NCBI GenBank assembly: GCA_027624035.1
Contig: JAQBUI010000007.1
Location: 39,269-103,268, forward strand
DNA length: 64,000 nt
Direction: 5' to 3'
Source: Pseudomonadota bacterium
GTDB lineage: Bacteria; Pseudomonadota; Gammaproteobacteria; Pseudomonadales; Azotimanducaceae
Part shown: positions 39,199-46,704 of the stretch, in pieces
Position numbering within the stretch: the stretch's first letter is position 1
Layout of the letters: every line of letters starts with the position of its first letter
Program-made: the position numbers and the translations under genes
The notes under the pieces: model-generated
The model's input: only the letters and a program-made list of their open reading frames with translations
Databases searched by the model: none
What the model was told of the DNA's origin: nothing

Positions 39199-39729
39199 AT
39201 GCACAGAAACCACCTCTTCGGCATTGGCATTGTTCTGGCCTTCCTGCTGGGCGCAGCAGCGATGTGGGGATACCTGGCCCAGCGGAGCGTCATCGCCGGC
39301 GATGCCTTCCTGAGCGACATGTTTGATGATCAATTCTTCCAGCGGTCCCGGTCACCGTTTGAGGAAATGGATCGCATCCATGAACGCATGAACAGGGCGT
39401 TTGGCAGTCATTCCAGCTTTCCGGACTTTGATCGCTGGTTCGACAATCACTACGGTGATTTCCCTCTGGCGGATATTCGATCAGAAGAGAACAGGGATTA
39501 TCTGTTCTACGTCCTGGACATTGGAGGCAAGGACGTGGTCAACATTCAGGTCAAGACCGCTGAAGGCTACGTCTCAATCACCGCGGACCTCAAGGCCAGC
39601 AGCCAGTACATGTCGTCATCAACGAAGATTGATCAGAGATTCCCGATCCCGGCCAATGTTGATCCAGAATCCGTTCACATCGAGCAATCAGACGACGAAA
39701 TCAGAGTGCGTTTCACCAAGATCAGGTAG
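39199..39729 (+). CDS. Membrane-anchored Hsp20/alpha-crystallin-like protein
   Basis: Protein of 176 residues. An N-terminal transmembrane helix or uncleaved signal (about 6-25, LFGIGIVLAFLLGAAAMWGY) is followed by a polar, Phe-rich stretch with PFEEMDRIHERMNRAFG, as seen in small heat-shock proteins before the core. The C-terminal ~85 residues (PLADIRSEENRDYLFYVLDIG through FPIPANVDPESVHIEQSDDEIRVRF) follow the alpha-crystallin beta-sandwich pattern. AGGAGGAACGAT gives a strong ribosome-binding site for the ATG at 39199; the frame upstream overlaps DUF547 and is ignored. It is predicted to act at the periplasmic face of the inner membrane. The usual C-terminal IxI tail is absent. Confidence 0.75.
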   Translation: MHRNHLFGIGIVLAFLLGAAAMWGYLAQRSVIAGDAFLSDMFDDQFFQRSRSPFEEMDRIHERMNRAFGSHSSFPDFDRWFDNHYGDFPLADIRSEENRDYLFYVLDIGGKDVVNIQVKTAEGYVSITADLKASSQYMSSSTKIDQRFPIPANVDPESVHIEQSDDEIRVRFTKIR

Positions 39730-39732
39730 CTC

Positions 39733-39815
39733 ACAGCCCTGAGCGTGCCCGTCTCAGGCACGCCGTAGTCGTGCAGGAAAGTGCTCACGCGGGCACCTCG
39801 CATCAGTGAACTTCC
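39733..39815 (+). repeat. Dispersed intergenic repeat, copy 4 (after the Hsp20-like gene)
   Basis: The first half matches the consensus nearly perfectly: CAGCCCTGAGCGTGCCCGTC, then the hairpin arm GGCACGCCGTAGTCGTGC and AGGAAAGT. The second half is divergent, ending GTGAACTTCC. It starts right after the stop of the Hsp20-like gene and could serve as its 3' end. Confidence 0.68.
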
Positions 39816-39907
39816 AATGAAGGGAGTCCAGCCGATTCAAAAGCGTTACGATGGGCTCGGGAATGGATGGTCGGCGGCTGGTGCCGTAAAAAAGGGGAAT
39901 GTCAATT

Positions 39908-40224
39908 TGGTGGGCCCACCAGGACTTGAACCTGGGACCAATGGATTCACTTTACCCGCGTCTTTCGCCGCGGAGCGGACTATATCACCACCCTCAACAT
40001 AACCTGTTAGGGTGCGGGAAGCTCTTGCCTGTTATTAAGAACACTGAAAGTTCTCAGGTAGTCTCTGCACCTTCTGATGGTGTACCACCAGCTTGGCTCA
40101 AGGTTGCCAGCAGCCTCTTGGCTGTGGAGGTTCCCCTGAATTCATCCCGTTCATCTCACACCTTTCAGTGTGAGCGCACCATTGTTGATGAGTCCACTGC
40201 TCTAACCAACTGAGCTATAGGCCC
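39908..40224 (-). tRNA. ileX: tRNA-Ile(CAU) interrupted by a group I intron
   Basis: The two exons (40188-40224 and 39908-39947) join to a 77-nt tRNA with every arm intact: acceptor GGGCCTA/TGGGCCC, D-arm GCTC/GAGC, anticodon stem GTGGA/TCCAT with loop CTCATAA, T-arm CCAGG/CCTGG with TTCAAGT, and an encoded CCA end. The anticodon is CAU. The TTGGTC-type variable region and location downstream of rpoD (as for E. coli ileX) mark it as tRNA-Ile2, whose C34 is changed to lysidine by TilS to read AUA. The intron lies immediately after U36, so without splicing no functional tRNA forms. Confidence 0.95.
39948..40187 (-). ncRNA. Group I self-splicing intron in tRNA-Ile(CAU), 240 nt
   Basis: The 5' exon ends in U and the intron ends in G, as group I splicing requires. 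Readable elements, in order: an internal guide GUG that pairs with exon CAU (P1); P2 CUCACAC/GUGUGAG; P3 CGGGA/UCCCG; P4 UCAGGG/CCUUGA; P5 around CAGCC-AAGA-GGCUG; P6 with UGGU/ACCA; P7 GACUA/UAGUC; P8 CACCCU/AGGGUG; P9 CCGCG/CGCGG. The Q-like CUUGAGCCAAGC, R-like GCAGAGACUA and S-like AUAGUCC elements are close to the Azoarcus tRNA-Ile intron, which also uses GUG as guide. An extra hairpin (AGAAC/GUUCU) follows P7. There is no open reading frame for a homing endonuclease. Confidence 0.92.
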
Positions 40225-40235
40225 TGCAACCCCGG

Positions 40236-40260
40236 ATCATAGCGTAATCAGAGTTTCATT
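40236..40260 (-). promoter_or_regulatory. Possible tRNA-Ile promoter
   Basis: On the minus strand TATGAT (40236-40241) lies 11 bases before the tRNA 5' end, followed by a GC-rich discriminator (CCGGGG) of the kind found in stringently controlled stable-RNA promoters. The -35 region is weak, so read-through from rpoD may also contribute. Confidence 0.4.
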
Positions 40261-40269
40261 TCTCTATAT

Positions 40270-40289
40270 TGAGCCCTATGAAGGGCTCA
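40270..40289 (-). terminator. Hairpin between rpoD and the tRNA
   Basis: A perfect eight-base inverted repeat, TGAGCCCT/AGGGCTCA with an ATGA loop, lies 75 bp after the rpoD stop. A T-run is missing on the minus strand, so termination would be inefficient and some read-through into the tRNA is possible. Confidence 0.45.
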
Positions 40290-40364
40290 TAAAGCTGCCC
40301 ACTGGGTCCAGAGAAGCTCAATCAGCAGTCTTCAAAGACAGGAACAGTATTCCGCAGGCAGGAC

Positions 40365-42182
40365 CTACGAGGTCTCGTCCAGAAAACTCTTCAAATGATC
40401 AGACCGGGTTGGATGGCGGAGTTTGCGCAGCGCCTTGGCCTCAATCTGCCGAATCCGCTCGCGTGTGACATCAAACTGCTTGCCGACTTCCTCGAGCGTA
40501 TGATCAGTGTTCATATCGATACCGAAACGCATGCGCAGCACCTTGGCTTCACGTGCGGTCAGGCCGGAGAGCACTCCGCGGGTGGCCTCACGCAGCCCCT
40601 CGTCCGTTGCTGTGTCCACCGGCGAACCGACGTAGGCACTCTCGCCCAGACTGGAATCGGAGTCCAGAAAATCACCCAGATGGGAGTCCTCGTCATCGCC
40701 AATTGGCGTCTCCATGGAAATCGGATCCTTGGCGATCTTCAATACCCGGCGTACTTTTTCTTCCGGCATGTCCATTCGAATCCCCAGTTCTTCCGGCGTG
40801 GGCTCCCGGCCCATTTCCTGAAGCATCTGCCTTGAGATTCGGGACAGTTTGTTGATGGTCTCGATCATATGCACCGGGATCCGGATGGTACGGGCCTGGT
40901 CCGCAATGGAGCGCGTAATGGCCTGCCGGATCCACCAGGTGGCATAGGTCGAGAATTTGTAGCCGCGGCGATATTCAAATTTGTCCACCGCCTTCATCAG
41001 ACCGATATTGCCTTCCTGAATCAGGTCCAGAAACTGCAGGCCGCGATTGGTATATTTCTTGGCAATGGATATGACCAGACGGAGATTCGCCTCGACCATG
41101 TCTTTTTTGGCGCGTCTCGCCTTGGCCTCACCGATAGACATGCGACGGTTGATGTCTTTGATTTCACTCACTTCGAGACCACTCACCTCGGCGGCCTGCT
41201 TGATCCGCTTCTGACTTCTGACGATCTCGTCCTCGAACTGCTTCAACCCGTCGAATCCTGCCTTGATCTGCTGCTGTACCCACTTGAGATCGGCTTCCTT
41301 ACCAGTAAAGGTCTCAAGGAAGGTCTTGCGCGGCATCTTCGCCTTGCGCACACAGGTGTTCATGATGTGGCGTTCCTGGCGACGAATCTGCCCGTGTACG
41401 CCACGGGGGATCTCGACGATCATCTCATAGTGTTTCGGGACGAACTTGAAGAACTGGAACGCGTCCCCGAGGCTCTCGAGTTCCCCGGCAGCACGTTCTG
41501 ATCCACGACCGTTGCGCTTGACCGAACGCATGGTCTTTTTCAGCTGTTTCCCGAGTGCTTCAAACCGGGTGGCTGCGAGTTCAGGATCAGGGCCCTTGTC
41601 CTCCTCTGCCTCATCCTCATCCTTTTCCTGACCTGGCACGACCTGTGCGGCCGGAGCGACATGTTCTGCAGGATCAAGAAAACCAATGATGACATCCAGC
41701 AGCTTGCCATCTTCTTCAAGGGAGGCCTGGTATATATCCAGAATGCTCTCTACAACACCGGGATACTGCGCCGCTGCATGAAGGACGTCACGAATCCCTT
41801 CTTCAATTCGCTTGGCGATGACGATCTCACCTTCACGGGTAAGCAGTTCGACGGTACCCATCTCACGCATGTACATCCGGACCGGGTCAGTGGTCCTGCC
41901 AGCTTCATTCTCAACCGCTACCAGCACTGCGGCAGCTTCTTCGGCCGCCAGTTCATCAGTAGAATCTGCCTCTACCAGCAGATCGTCACTCTCCGGTGCA
42001 TGCTCGTGAACCGCAATGCCCATATCGTTGATCATGCCGATGATGTCTTCAATCTGATCCGGATCAGAGATCTCGTCCGGCAGATGATCGTTCACTTCCG
42101 AATAGGTCAGGTACCCCTGTTCCCGCCCCTTGGCGATGAGCTCCTTTAATCGTGATTCCTGCTGCGCTAATCCGCTAGACAT
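40365..42182 (-). CDS. rpoD: Primary sigma factor RpoD (sigma-70)
   Basis: Housekeeping sigma factor, 605 residues. Region 1.1 is at the N-terminus, region 1.2 includes [21 protein letters not shown], and an acidic non-conserved insert (about 170-200, rich in DEDEAEED) precedes the long sigma-70 NCR. Region 2 is complete ([39 protein letters not shown] region, about 380-420), with region 3 [11 protein letters not shown] and region 4.2 [21 protein letters not shown]. It is the last protein gene of the rpsU-yqeY-dnaG-rpoD cluster, 139 bp after dnaG. Confidence 0.98.
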   Translation of the reverse strand: MSSGLAQQESRLKELIAKGREQGYLTYSEVNDHLPDEISDPDQIEDIIGMINDMGIAVHEHAPESDDLLVEADSTDELAAEEAAAVLVAVENEAGRTTDPVRMYMREMGTVELLTREGEIVIAKRIEEGIRDVLHAAAQYPGVVESILDIYQASLEEDGKLLDVIIGFLDPAEHVAPAAQVVPGQEKDEDEAEEDKGPDPELAATRFEALGKQLKKTMRSVKRNGRGSERAAGELESLGDAFQFFKFVPKHYEMIVEIPRGVHGQIRRQERHIMNTCVRKAKMPRKTFLETFTGKEADLKWVQQQIKAGFDGLKQFEDEIVRSQKRIKQAAEVSGLEVSEIKDINRRMSIGEAKARRAKKDMVEANLRLVISIAKKYTNRGLQFLDLIQEGNIGLMKAVDKFEYRRGYKFSTYATWWIRQAITRSIADQARTIRIPVHMIETINKLSRISRQMLQEMGREPTPEELGIRMDMPEEKVRRVLKIAKDPISMETPIGDDEDSHLGDFLDSDSSLGESAYVGSPVDTATDEGLREATRGVLSGLTAREAKVLRMRFGIDMNTDHTLEEVGKQFDVTRERIRQIEAKALRKLRHPTRSDHLKSFLDETS

Positions 42183-42321
42183 ACGACCTCTTGATGATGG
42201 CTATAGTGGCAATAGTAGAGAGACAGAGCCGGTCATTATAACGACAGCCCCTGAATCAATCCATACAAGTCACTGTTTTAGCACGATATTTACAGGCCAG
42301 AGTATGGAGGTTTCTCCAGAA

Positions 42322-44124
42322 TCAGGGCCTTTTTTGGTGGAATTCACGAACCCTGGCACGCTCTTCCGGCGACAACGCGGACAACGGCCTCGCCAGCAAC
42401 TCGGCCAACGCCCGGCGCCGCATCTGCTGGTCTCTTCTGGCCATTCTGCCGCGTACAATGGCCGAGAACTCATCGGAAAACTGAGCCACATTGAGCAGAT
42501 GCTCCCGCTCTGCCAGCCGTTTCAGATAGCCGAATTCGGGTTTGCCGTGATAGCTCACCAGCAGTGAGACCGGCGACGTATTGTCCGTCTCGCGGATGAT
42601 CTCGATCAGCGTCGACAATAGCCCAGCCTGACTGTCCTCCCGTAGCCGGTCGATTTCGTCCGGGCTGAGTTGCAGCGCGAGTTCCGGCTGGATCAGCAAC
42701 ATACTGATGGCATTCTCGATCTGATGGTCGACGCGAGGGCCCCCTGCGAGGGCTTCATTCCCGGCGGTGTCGATCTCTTCAGCCGAGGCGGGACGGGGCT
42801 CCCAGCCAGGTCTTTCGCGAGATGAGCGGGGTTCCGGTTTCGCGACGCTCATCAGCTCCTCCACGTCCAGACCGGTGCGCTCTGCCAGCGCCTTGATTAT
42901 CAGCCTTTTGAATAGACTTTCTGGTATCTCGTGAATCAGTTTCATGGCCTGACGACTCATTGCCGCCTTGCCTTCCAGGGACGCCGGGTCGGTGTCCGCC
43001 TCAAGATGAGTAAACAGAAACTCGTCTAGCGTCTGTGCCTCCTCCAGCCGCTTCTCAAAGGCATCCTGACCATCCTTTCGGATCAGGCTGTCAGGGTCTT
43101 CGTCATCAGGAAGAAACAGAAAGGCAGCACTCCGTCCATCTTCAAGGAAGGGCAGCACGGTGACGAGTGCCTTCCACGCCGCACTGCGGCCGGGCGAGTC
43201 CCCGTCGAAACAGAACACTACCCTCGGGACCAGCCGGAACAGCCGTTCCATGTGATCGCCAGTGGTCGCAGTGCCGAGGGTGGCTACCGAGTAACTGATG
43301 CCATGCTGAGCCAGTGCCACGACATCCATGTAGCCTTCCACCACGACCAGACTGGTGAGCTTCGGTGTTCGTCGCCTGGCCTCATACAGCCCGTACAATT
43401 CACGTCCTTTGTGAAATACCGGCGTCTCGGGAGAATTGAGGTATTTGGGCTTACCATCACCAATGATTCGACCACCAAAGGCAATCGTGCGCCCGCGCAG
43501 GTCCCTGATGGGAAACATGATACGGTCCCGGAAACGATCATAGGACCTGTCCTCCTGTTCGTTGACAATCAGCATGCCCGATGCAATCAGCAGGTCCCGG
43601 TCGAAGTTGCTGGTCGCCAGCGCCTTGTCCAGATTGTCCCAGCCGGGGGGCGCAAACCCGAGACCGAAATCCCTGGCAATCTCCCCCGTCAGACCCCGCG
43701 CTTTCAGGTAGGATACTGCCCGGTCCCGTTGAGGGTGGCTTCGCAGTTGCTCCCGGTAGAAAACAGACGTCTGCTCCAGGATGTCATAGATCCCGCGGCG
43801 CTGCTCGTGAACTTCCTCCGGCACGCCACTGTCCTGCCTGGGTACTTCCATCCCGGCGCGCGCCGCAAGCGACTCTACCGCGGGAATGAAGTCCATGTGT
43901 TCGAACTCCATCAGAAATTTGAGAGCACTGCCGGAAGCCTGGCAGCCAAAGCAATAATAGAACTGCTTGTCCTGGCTCACCGAAAACGATGGGGACTTTT
44001 CATTGTGGAACGGACACAGCCCGGTATAGTCCTTGCCTGCTTTCTTAAGCGTCACCCGGGACTCGATGATCTCCACGATATCGGTGCGTGAGAGAAGTTC
44101 GTCGATAAACTCTGGGGGTATCAC
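42322..44124 (-). CDS. dnaG: DNA primase DnaG
   Basis: Synthesises RNA primers at the replication fork together with DnaB helicase. It has 600 residues from a GTG. The zinc-binding domain ligands are Cys37, His40, Cys58 and Cys61 (CPFHNEKSPSF, CFGC). The RNA polymerase core has the EGYMDVVALAQHGI Toprim Glu motif and FCFDGDSPGRSAAWKAL (DxD). The C-terminal ~150 residues form the DnaB-interacting helical domain. It belongs to the macromolecular-synthesis operon; a 248-bp gap with tandem dispersed repeats separates it from yqeY. Confidence 0.97.
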   Translation of the reverse strand: MIPPEFIDELLSRTDIVEIIESRVTLKKAGKDYTGLCPFHNEKSPSFSVSQDKQFYYCFGCQASGSALKFLMEFEHMDFIPAVESLAARAGMEVPRQDSGVPEEVHEQRRGIYDILEQTSVFYREQLRSHPQRDRAVSYLKARGLTGEIARDFGLGFAPPGWDNLDKALATSNFDRDLLIASGMLIVNEQEDRSYDRFRDRIMFPIRDLRGRTIAFGGRIIGDGKPKYLNSPETPVFHKGRELYGLYEARRRTPKLTSLVVVEGYMDVVALAQHGISYSVATLGTATTGDHMERLFRLVPRVVFCFDGDSPGRSAAWKALVTVLPFLEDGRSAAFLFLPDDEDPDSLIRKDGQDAFEKRLEEAQTLDEFLFTHLEADTDPASLEGKAAMSRQAMKLIHEIPESLFKRLIIKALAERTGLDVEELMSVAKPEPRSSRERPGWEPRPASAEEIDTAGNEALAGGPRVDHQIENAISMLLIQPELALQLSPDEIDRLREDSQAGLLSTLIEIIRETDNTSPVSLLVSYHGKPEFGYLKRLAEREHLLNVAQFSDEFSAIVRGRMARRDQQMRRRALAELLARPLSALSPEERARVREFHQKRP

Positions 44125-44203
44125 ACCGATCTACGCGTGAGGGGGTCTAACGAAAGAATGGCACCCACCCGTTACAAGTGCAACCACCAGCCACTTTCAT
44201 GGA

Positions 44204-44285
44204 GGTACTGTTTCTATGTCGAACAGGCCGGGAAACTTTCTTGCACGACTGCAGCGCGCCAACACGGGCACGCTCAGGGCTGTCA
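44204..44285 (-). repeat. Dispersed intergenic repeat, copy 5 (yqeY-dnaG gap)
   Basis: Minus-strand copy reading ATGACAGCCCTGAGCGTGCC, then CAGTCGTGCAAGAAAGTTTC and CATAGAAACAGTACC. The palindromic arm carries TTGGC in place of CAGGC. It is directly followed by copy 6 in the same orientation, the only tandem pair in the window. Confidence 0.7.
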
Positions 44286-44352
44286 TGGAAGTGTCGTTCT
44301 ATGGCTGGCAATCCGGACGATTGCTTGCACGGCTACGGCGTGCCAACACGAA
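44286..44352 (-). repeat. Dispersed intergenic repeat, copy 6 (tandem, truncated)
   Basis: Truncated copy lacking the leading GAGCGTGCC block. On the minus strand it reads CGTGTTGGCACGCCGTAGCC, then GTGCAAGCAATC and CCATAGAACGACACTTCC. Together with copy 5 it fills most of the 248-bp yqeY-dnaG gap, in which I see no gene. Confidence 0.6.
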
Positions 44353-44372
44353 GGGAAGTGACAATAGAGGTG

Positions 44373-44822
44373 TCAGGACAGGCCGGCCTTGACCAGTGCG
44401 CCAACCTCACTCATGTCCGCACGCCCCTGAACCCTGGGCTTCAAGTTCCCCATCACCTTGCCCATGTCAGCCATGGACTCGGCACCGAGTTCTTTGATGG
44501 TGGCGGCAACCAGCTCTGCCAGTTCCGCCTGGCCCAACTGGGCCGGCAGGTACTCGGCGATGAGGTCGATCTCAAACTGTTCCTGGGCGACGAGGTCCGC
44601 CCTGCCCGCGCTCTCATACTGGGCCAGGGAGTCGCGGCGCTGCTTGGTCATCTTGTCCAGAATCGCCAGAACGCGGACATCATCCAGTTCGATACGTTCG
44701 TCAACTTCAACTTTCTTGAATTCTGACGAGATGAGCCGCAGCGCCGCGAGACGTTGTTTCTCGCGGGCACGCATGGCGGCCTTCACATCTTCGGAAATGC
44801 AGGTCTGGATCGGGGAAGTCAT
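44373..44822 (-). CDS. yqeY: GatB/YqeY domain protein
   Basis: Protein of 149 residues, entirely a YqeY-like helical domain, the same fold as the tail of GatB (28604-30043). Family features are the N-terminal DVKAAMRAREKQRLAALRLISSEFKKVEVD, the middle EYLPAQLGQAELAELV and C-terminal MADMGKVMGNLKPRVQGRADMSEV. A tRNA-binding role is suspected but no activity is proven. It sits between rpsU and dnaG as in many proteobacteria, 27 bp after rpsU. Confidence 0.94.
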   Translation of the reverse strand: MTSPIQTCISEDVKAAMRAREKQRLAALRLISSEFKKVEVDERIELDDVRVLAILDKMTKQRRDSLAQYESAGRADLVAQEQFEIDLIAEYLPAQLGQAELAELVAATIKELGAESMADMGKVMGNLKPRVQGRADMSEVGALVKAGLS

Positions 44823-44849
44823 GGACTGGCGGGCGTAATGGACAGGAGT

Positions 44850-45065
44850 CTAGTAAAGGCGCTCCATGCGTCTGGATTCACGCTGAACTTTCTTCGCGTG
44901 GCGTTTGACAGCCGCAGCCGCCTTGCGCTTTCGAATAGAAGTAGGCTTCTCATAGAATTCACGCTTCCTGACCTCGGCGAGAATACCCGCCTTCTCACAG
45001 GATCGTTTGAAACGTCGCAGCGCAACGTCGAAAGGTTCATTTTCCTTAACTTTTACATAGGGCAT
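44850..45065 (-). CDS. rpsU: 30S ribosomal protein bS21
   Basis: Small-subunit protein needed for initiation near the anti-Shine-Dalgarno region, 71 residues, strongly basic. It starts at the ATG at 45065 with [27 protein letters not shown], identical in pattern to E. coli S21, and ends [15 protein letters not shown] 16-codon upstream extension of the frame is not part of the protein. It is the first gene of rpsU-yqeY-dnaG-rpoD; the 144-bp divergent gap to tsaD should hold both promoters. Confidence 0.97.
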   Translation of the reverse strand: MPYVKVKENEPFDVALRRFKRSCEKAGILAEVRKREFYEKPTSIRKRKAAAAVKRHAKKVQRESRRMERLY

Positions 45066-45209
45066 GTATGGCGTTAGATCCAGCTTTCTAAAGGCTGCGC
45101 ATTCTAGCGACAATCCAGTATCAATGCAAAGGGTGGTCGAACCGGATTCACATGGGAAAAATCAGCCAGATCAGTAAGATACACTTCAATCGCAACATCA
45201 GGCATGTTT

Positions 45210-46220
45210 ATGAAGGTATTGGGAATCGAAACGTCCTGCGACGAGACGGGCATCGCCATCTATGATTCCGATCAAGGACTACTGGCCGACCTGTTGTACT
45301 CCCAGGTGCCGCTGCACCAGCGCTTTGGAGGCGTGGTGCCTGAAATTGCCTCCAGGGATCACATACGTAAAACTTTGCCCATGATCCGGCAGGCGATGTC
45401 CCAGGCAGAATGCACCGCGAGTGATATCGACGGAATTGCCTATACCGCTGGCCCAGGCCTGGTGGGCGCCCTGCTGGTGGGCGCCAGCATTGCCAAATCC
45501 CTGGCACTCGCCTGGAATGTGCCTTCACTTGGTATACACCATATGGAGGGACATCTGCTGGCAGCCGGTCTCGGTGAGAGGCCGCCAGCCTACCCCTATG
45601 TCGCCCTGCTGGTGTCCGGCGGACATACTCAGTTGCTTGCCTGTCACGCTCAGGGAAGGTATGACCTGATCGGGGAGTCAGTCGACGATGCGGCGGGTGA
45701 AGCCTTCGACAAGGTCGCGAAGATGCTGGGTCTGGGCTACCCGGGCGGCCCTGAGATCTCGAAACTGGCAGGAGCCGGCAAGCCTGGCCGTTTTCGTTTT
45801 CCACGTCCGATGACCAATCGACCCGGCCTCGATTTCAGTTTCAGTGGCCTCAAGACCTATGTGATGAATCAGATCGCAGAGCTTGGCCCGCTGACGGAAC
45901 AGGACCGGGCTGATATCGCGTTCGCATTTCAGGATGCCGTGGCCGACACCATCCGCATCAAGTGTACACGGGCGCTGGAGCAGACCGGTCTGGGCGATCT
46001 GGTCGTGGCCGGTGGTGTCTCGGCCAATACCGCGCTGCGGGAAATGCTGTCGGAAACCGCTGCACGCAGATTCTGGCGCCTGTTTTTTCCACCACTGGCC
46101 CTGTGCACGGACAACGGCGCCATGATTGCCTACGCAGGGTGGCATCGACTCCAGGCCGGGCAGCGTGAGGATCACAACATTCAGGTGCACCCGCGATGGC
46201 CGATGGTGGACCTGGCATGA
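45210..46220 (+). CDS. tsaD: tRNA N6-threonylcarbamoyladenosine transferase TsaD
   Basis: Catalytic subunit (Gcp/YgjD) that, with TsaB and TsaE, transfers the threonylcarbamoyl group to A37 of ANN-reading tRNAs, a set that includes tRNA-Ile. It has 336 residues from the ATG at 45210 ([14 protein letters not shown]); a second ATG two codons upstream is possible. Metal ligands His111 and His115 are in [11 protein letters not shown], and the C-terminal [13 protein letters not shown] and [13 protein letters not shown] motifs are intact. It is divergent from rpsU, the conserved gammaproteobacterial arrangement. Confidence 0.97.
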   Translation: MKVLGIETSCDETGIAIYDSDQGLLADLLYSQVPLHQRFGGVVPEIASRDHIRKTLPMIRQAMSQAECTASDIDGIAYTAGPGLVGALLVGASIAKSLALAWNVPSLGIHHMEGHLLAAGLGERPPAYPYVALLVSGGHTQLLACHAQGRYDLIGESVDDAAGEAFDKVAKMLGLGYPGGPEISKLAGAGKPGRFRFPRPMTNRPGLDFSFSGLKTYVMNQIAELGPLTEQDRADIAFAFQDAVADTIRIKCTRALEQTGLGDLVVAGGVSANTALREMLSETAARRFWRLFFPPLALCTDNGAMIAYAGWHRLQAGQREDHNIQVHPRWPMVDLA

Positions 46221-46281
46221 GCAGCGTGAAAGCCACTGGCTTACCCCTGTCGGGGCTGCAGAGTGTGGGGGTGGAACTTCC

Positions 46282-46641
46282 ATGAAGGACCAGGTTCTGA
46301 TCGAGGGTCTTGGTGTCGAAACGACTATTGGTGTCTATGAGTGGGAGCGGAACATTAAACAACGTGTCATGCTGGACCTTCAGTTTGAAACCGATATCTC
46401 ACCGGCTGCGGCTGAGGATGACCTGAAACTGGCGCTGGACTACGACGCAATCAGTCGGCGGGTGACTTCATTTGTCAGCGAAAGCCGCTTTCTGCTCATC
46501 GAATCCGTCGCTGAGAAGACTGCACAACTGATACTCGATGAGTTCGCTGTTCAATCCCTCAGGATCAAGGTGAGCAAGCCGGGCGCTATCGACAACGCCG
46601 ATAACGTGGCCGTGCTGATTGAACGCACGAAAGGCTCCTGA
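46282..46641 (+). CDS. folB: Dihydroneopterin aldolase FolB
   Basis: Folate-pathway enzyme that converts dihydroneopterin to hydroxymethyl-dihydropterin and glycolaldehyde. It has 119 residues from the ATG at 46282. Active-site residues are visible as Glu in GVYEWERN (about 20-22), Glu74 in LIESVAEKTA and Lys99 in KVSKPGAI. The frame is open far upstream through the end of tsaD, but homology begins at this ATG. It is 61 bp after tsaD and converges on the giant surface protein gene with 63 bp between stops. Confidence 0.95.
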   Translation: MKDQVLIEGLGVETTIGVYEWERNIKQRVMLDLQFETDISPAAAEDDLKLALDYDAISRRVTSFVSESRFLLIESVAEKTAQLILDEFAVQSLRIKVSKPGAIDNADNVAVLIERTKGS

Positions 46642-46704
46642 CTGACCGGCGGTAGACTCGAGCCTTGAGCTAAACGTCTAAACGCGGGTCCAGCAACGGA
46701 CCTG

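Noticed and set aside
40021..40100. Pseudogene or mobile element inserted in the tRNA
   Set aside because: No transposase, no target duplication and no terminal repeats; the insert folds into the group I core instead.
39781..40213. Two plus-strand open frames across the tRNA region
   Set aside because: They overlap the split tRNA and intron on the opposite strand, and their translations show no family resemblance.
44137..44361. A 74-codon plus-strand frame in the yqeY-dnaG gap
   Set aside because: It is made of the tandem dispersed repeat; the same repeat elsewhere is not in a conserved frame.
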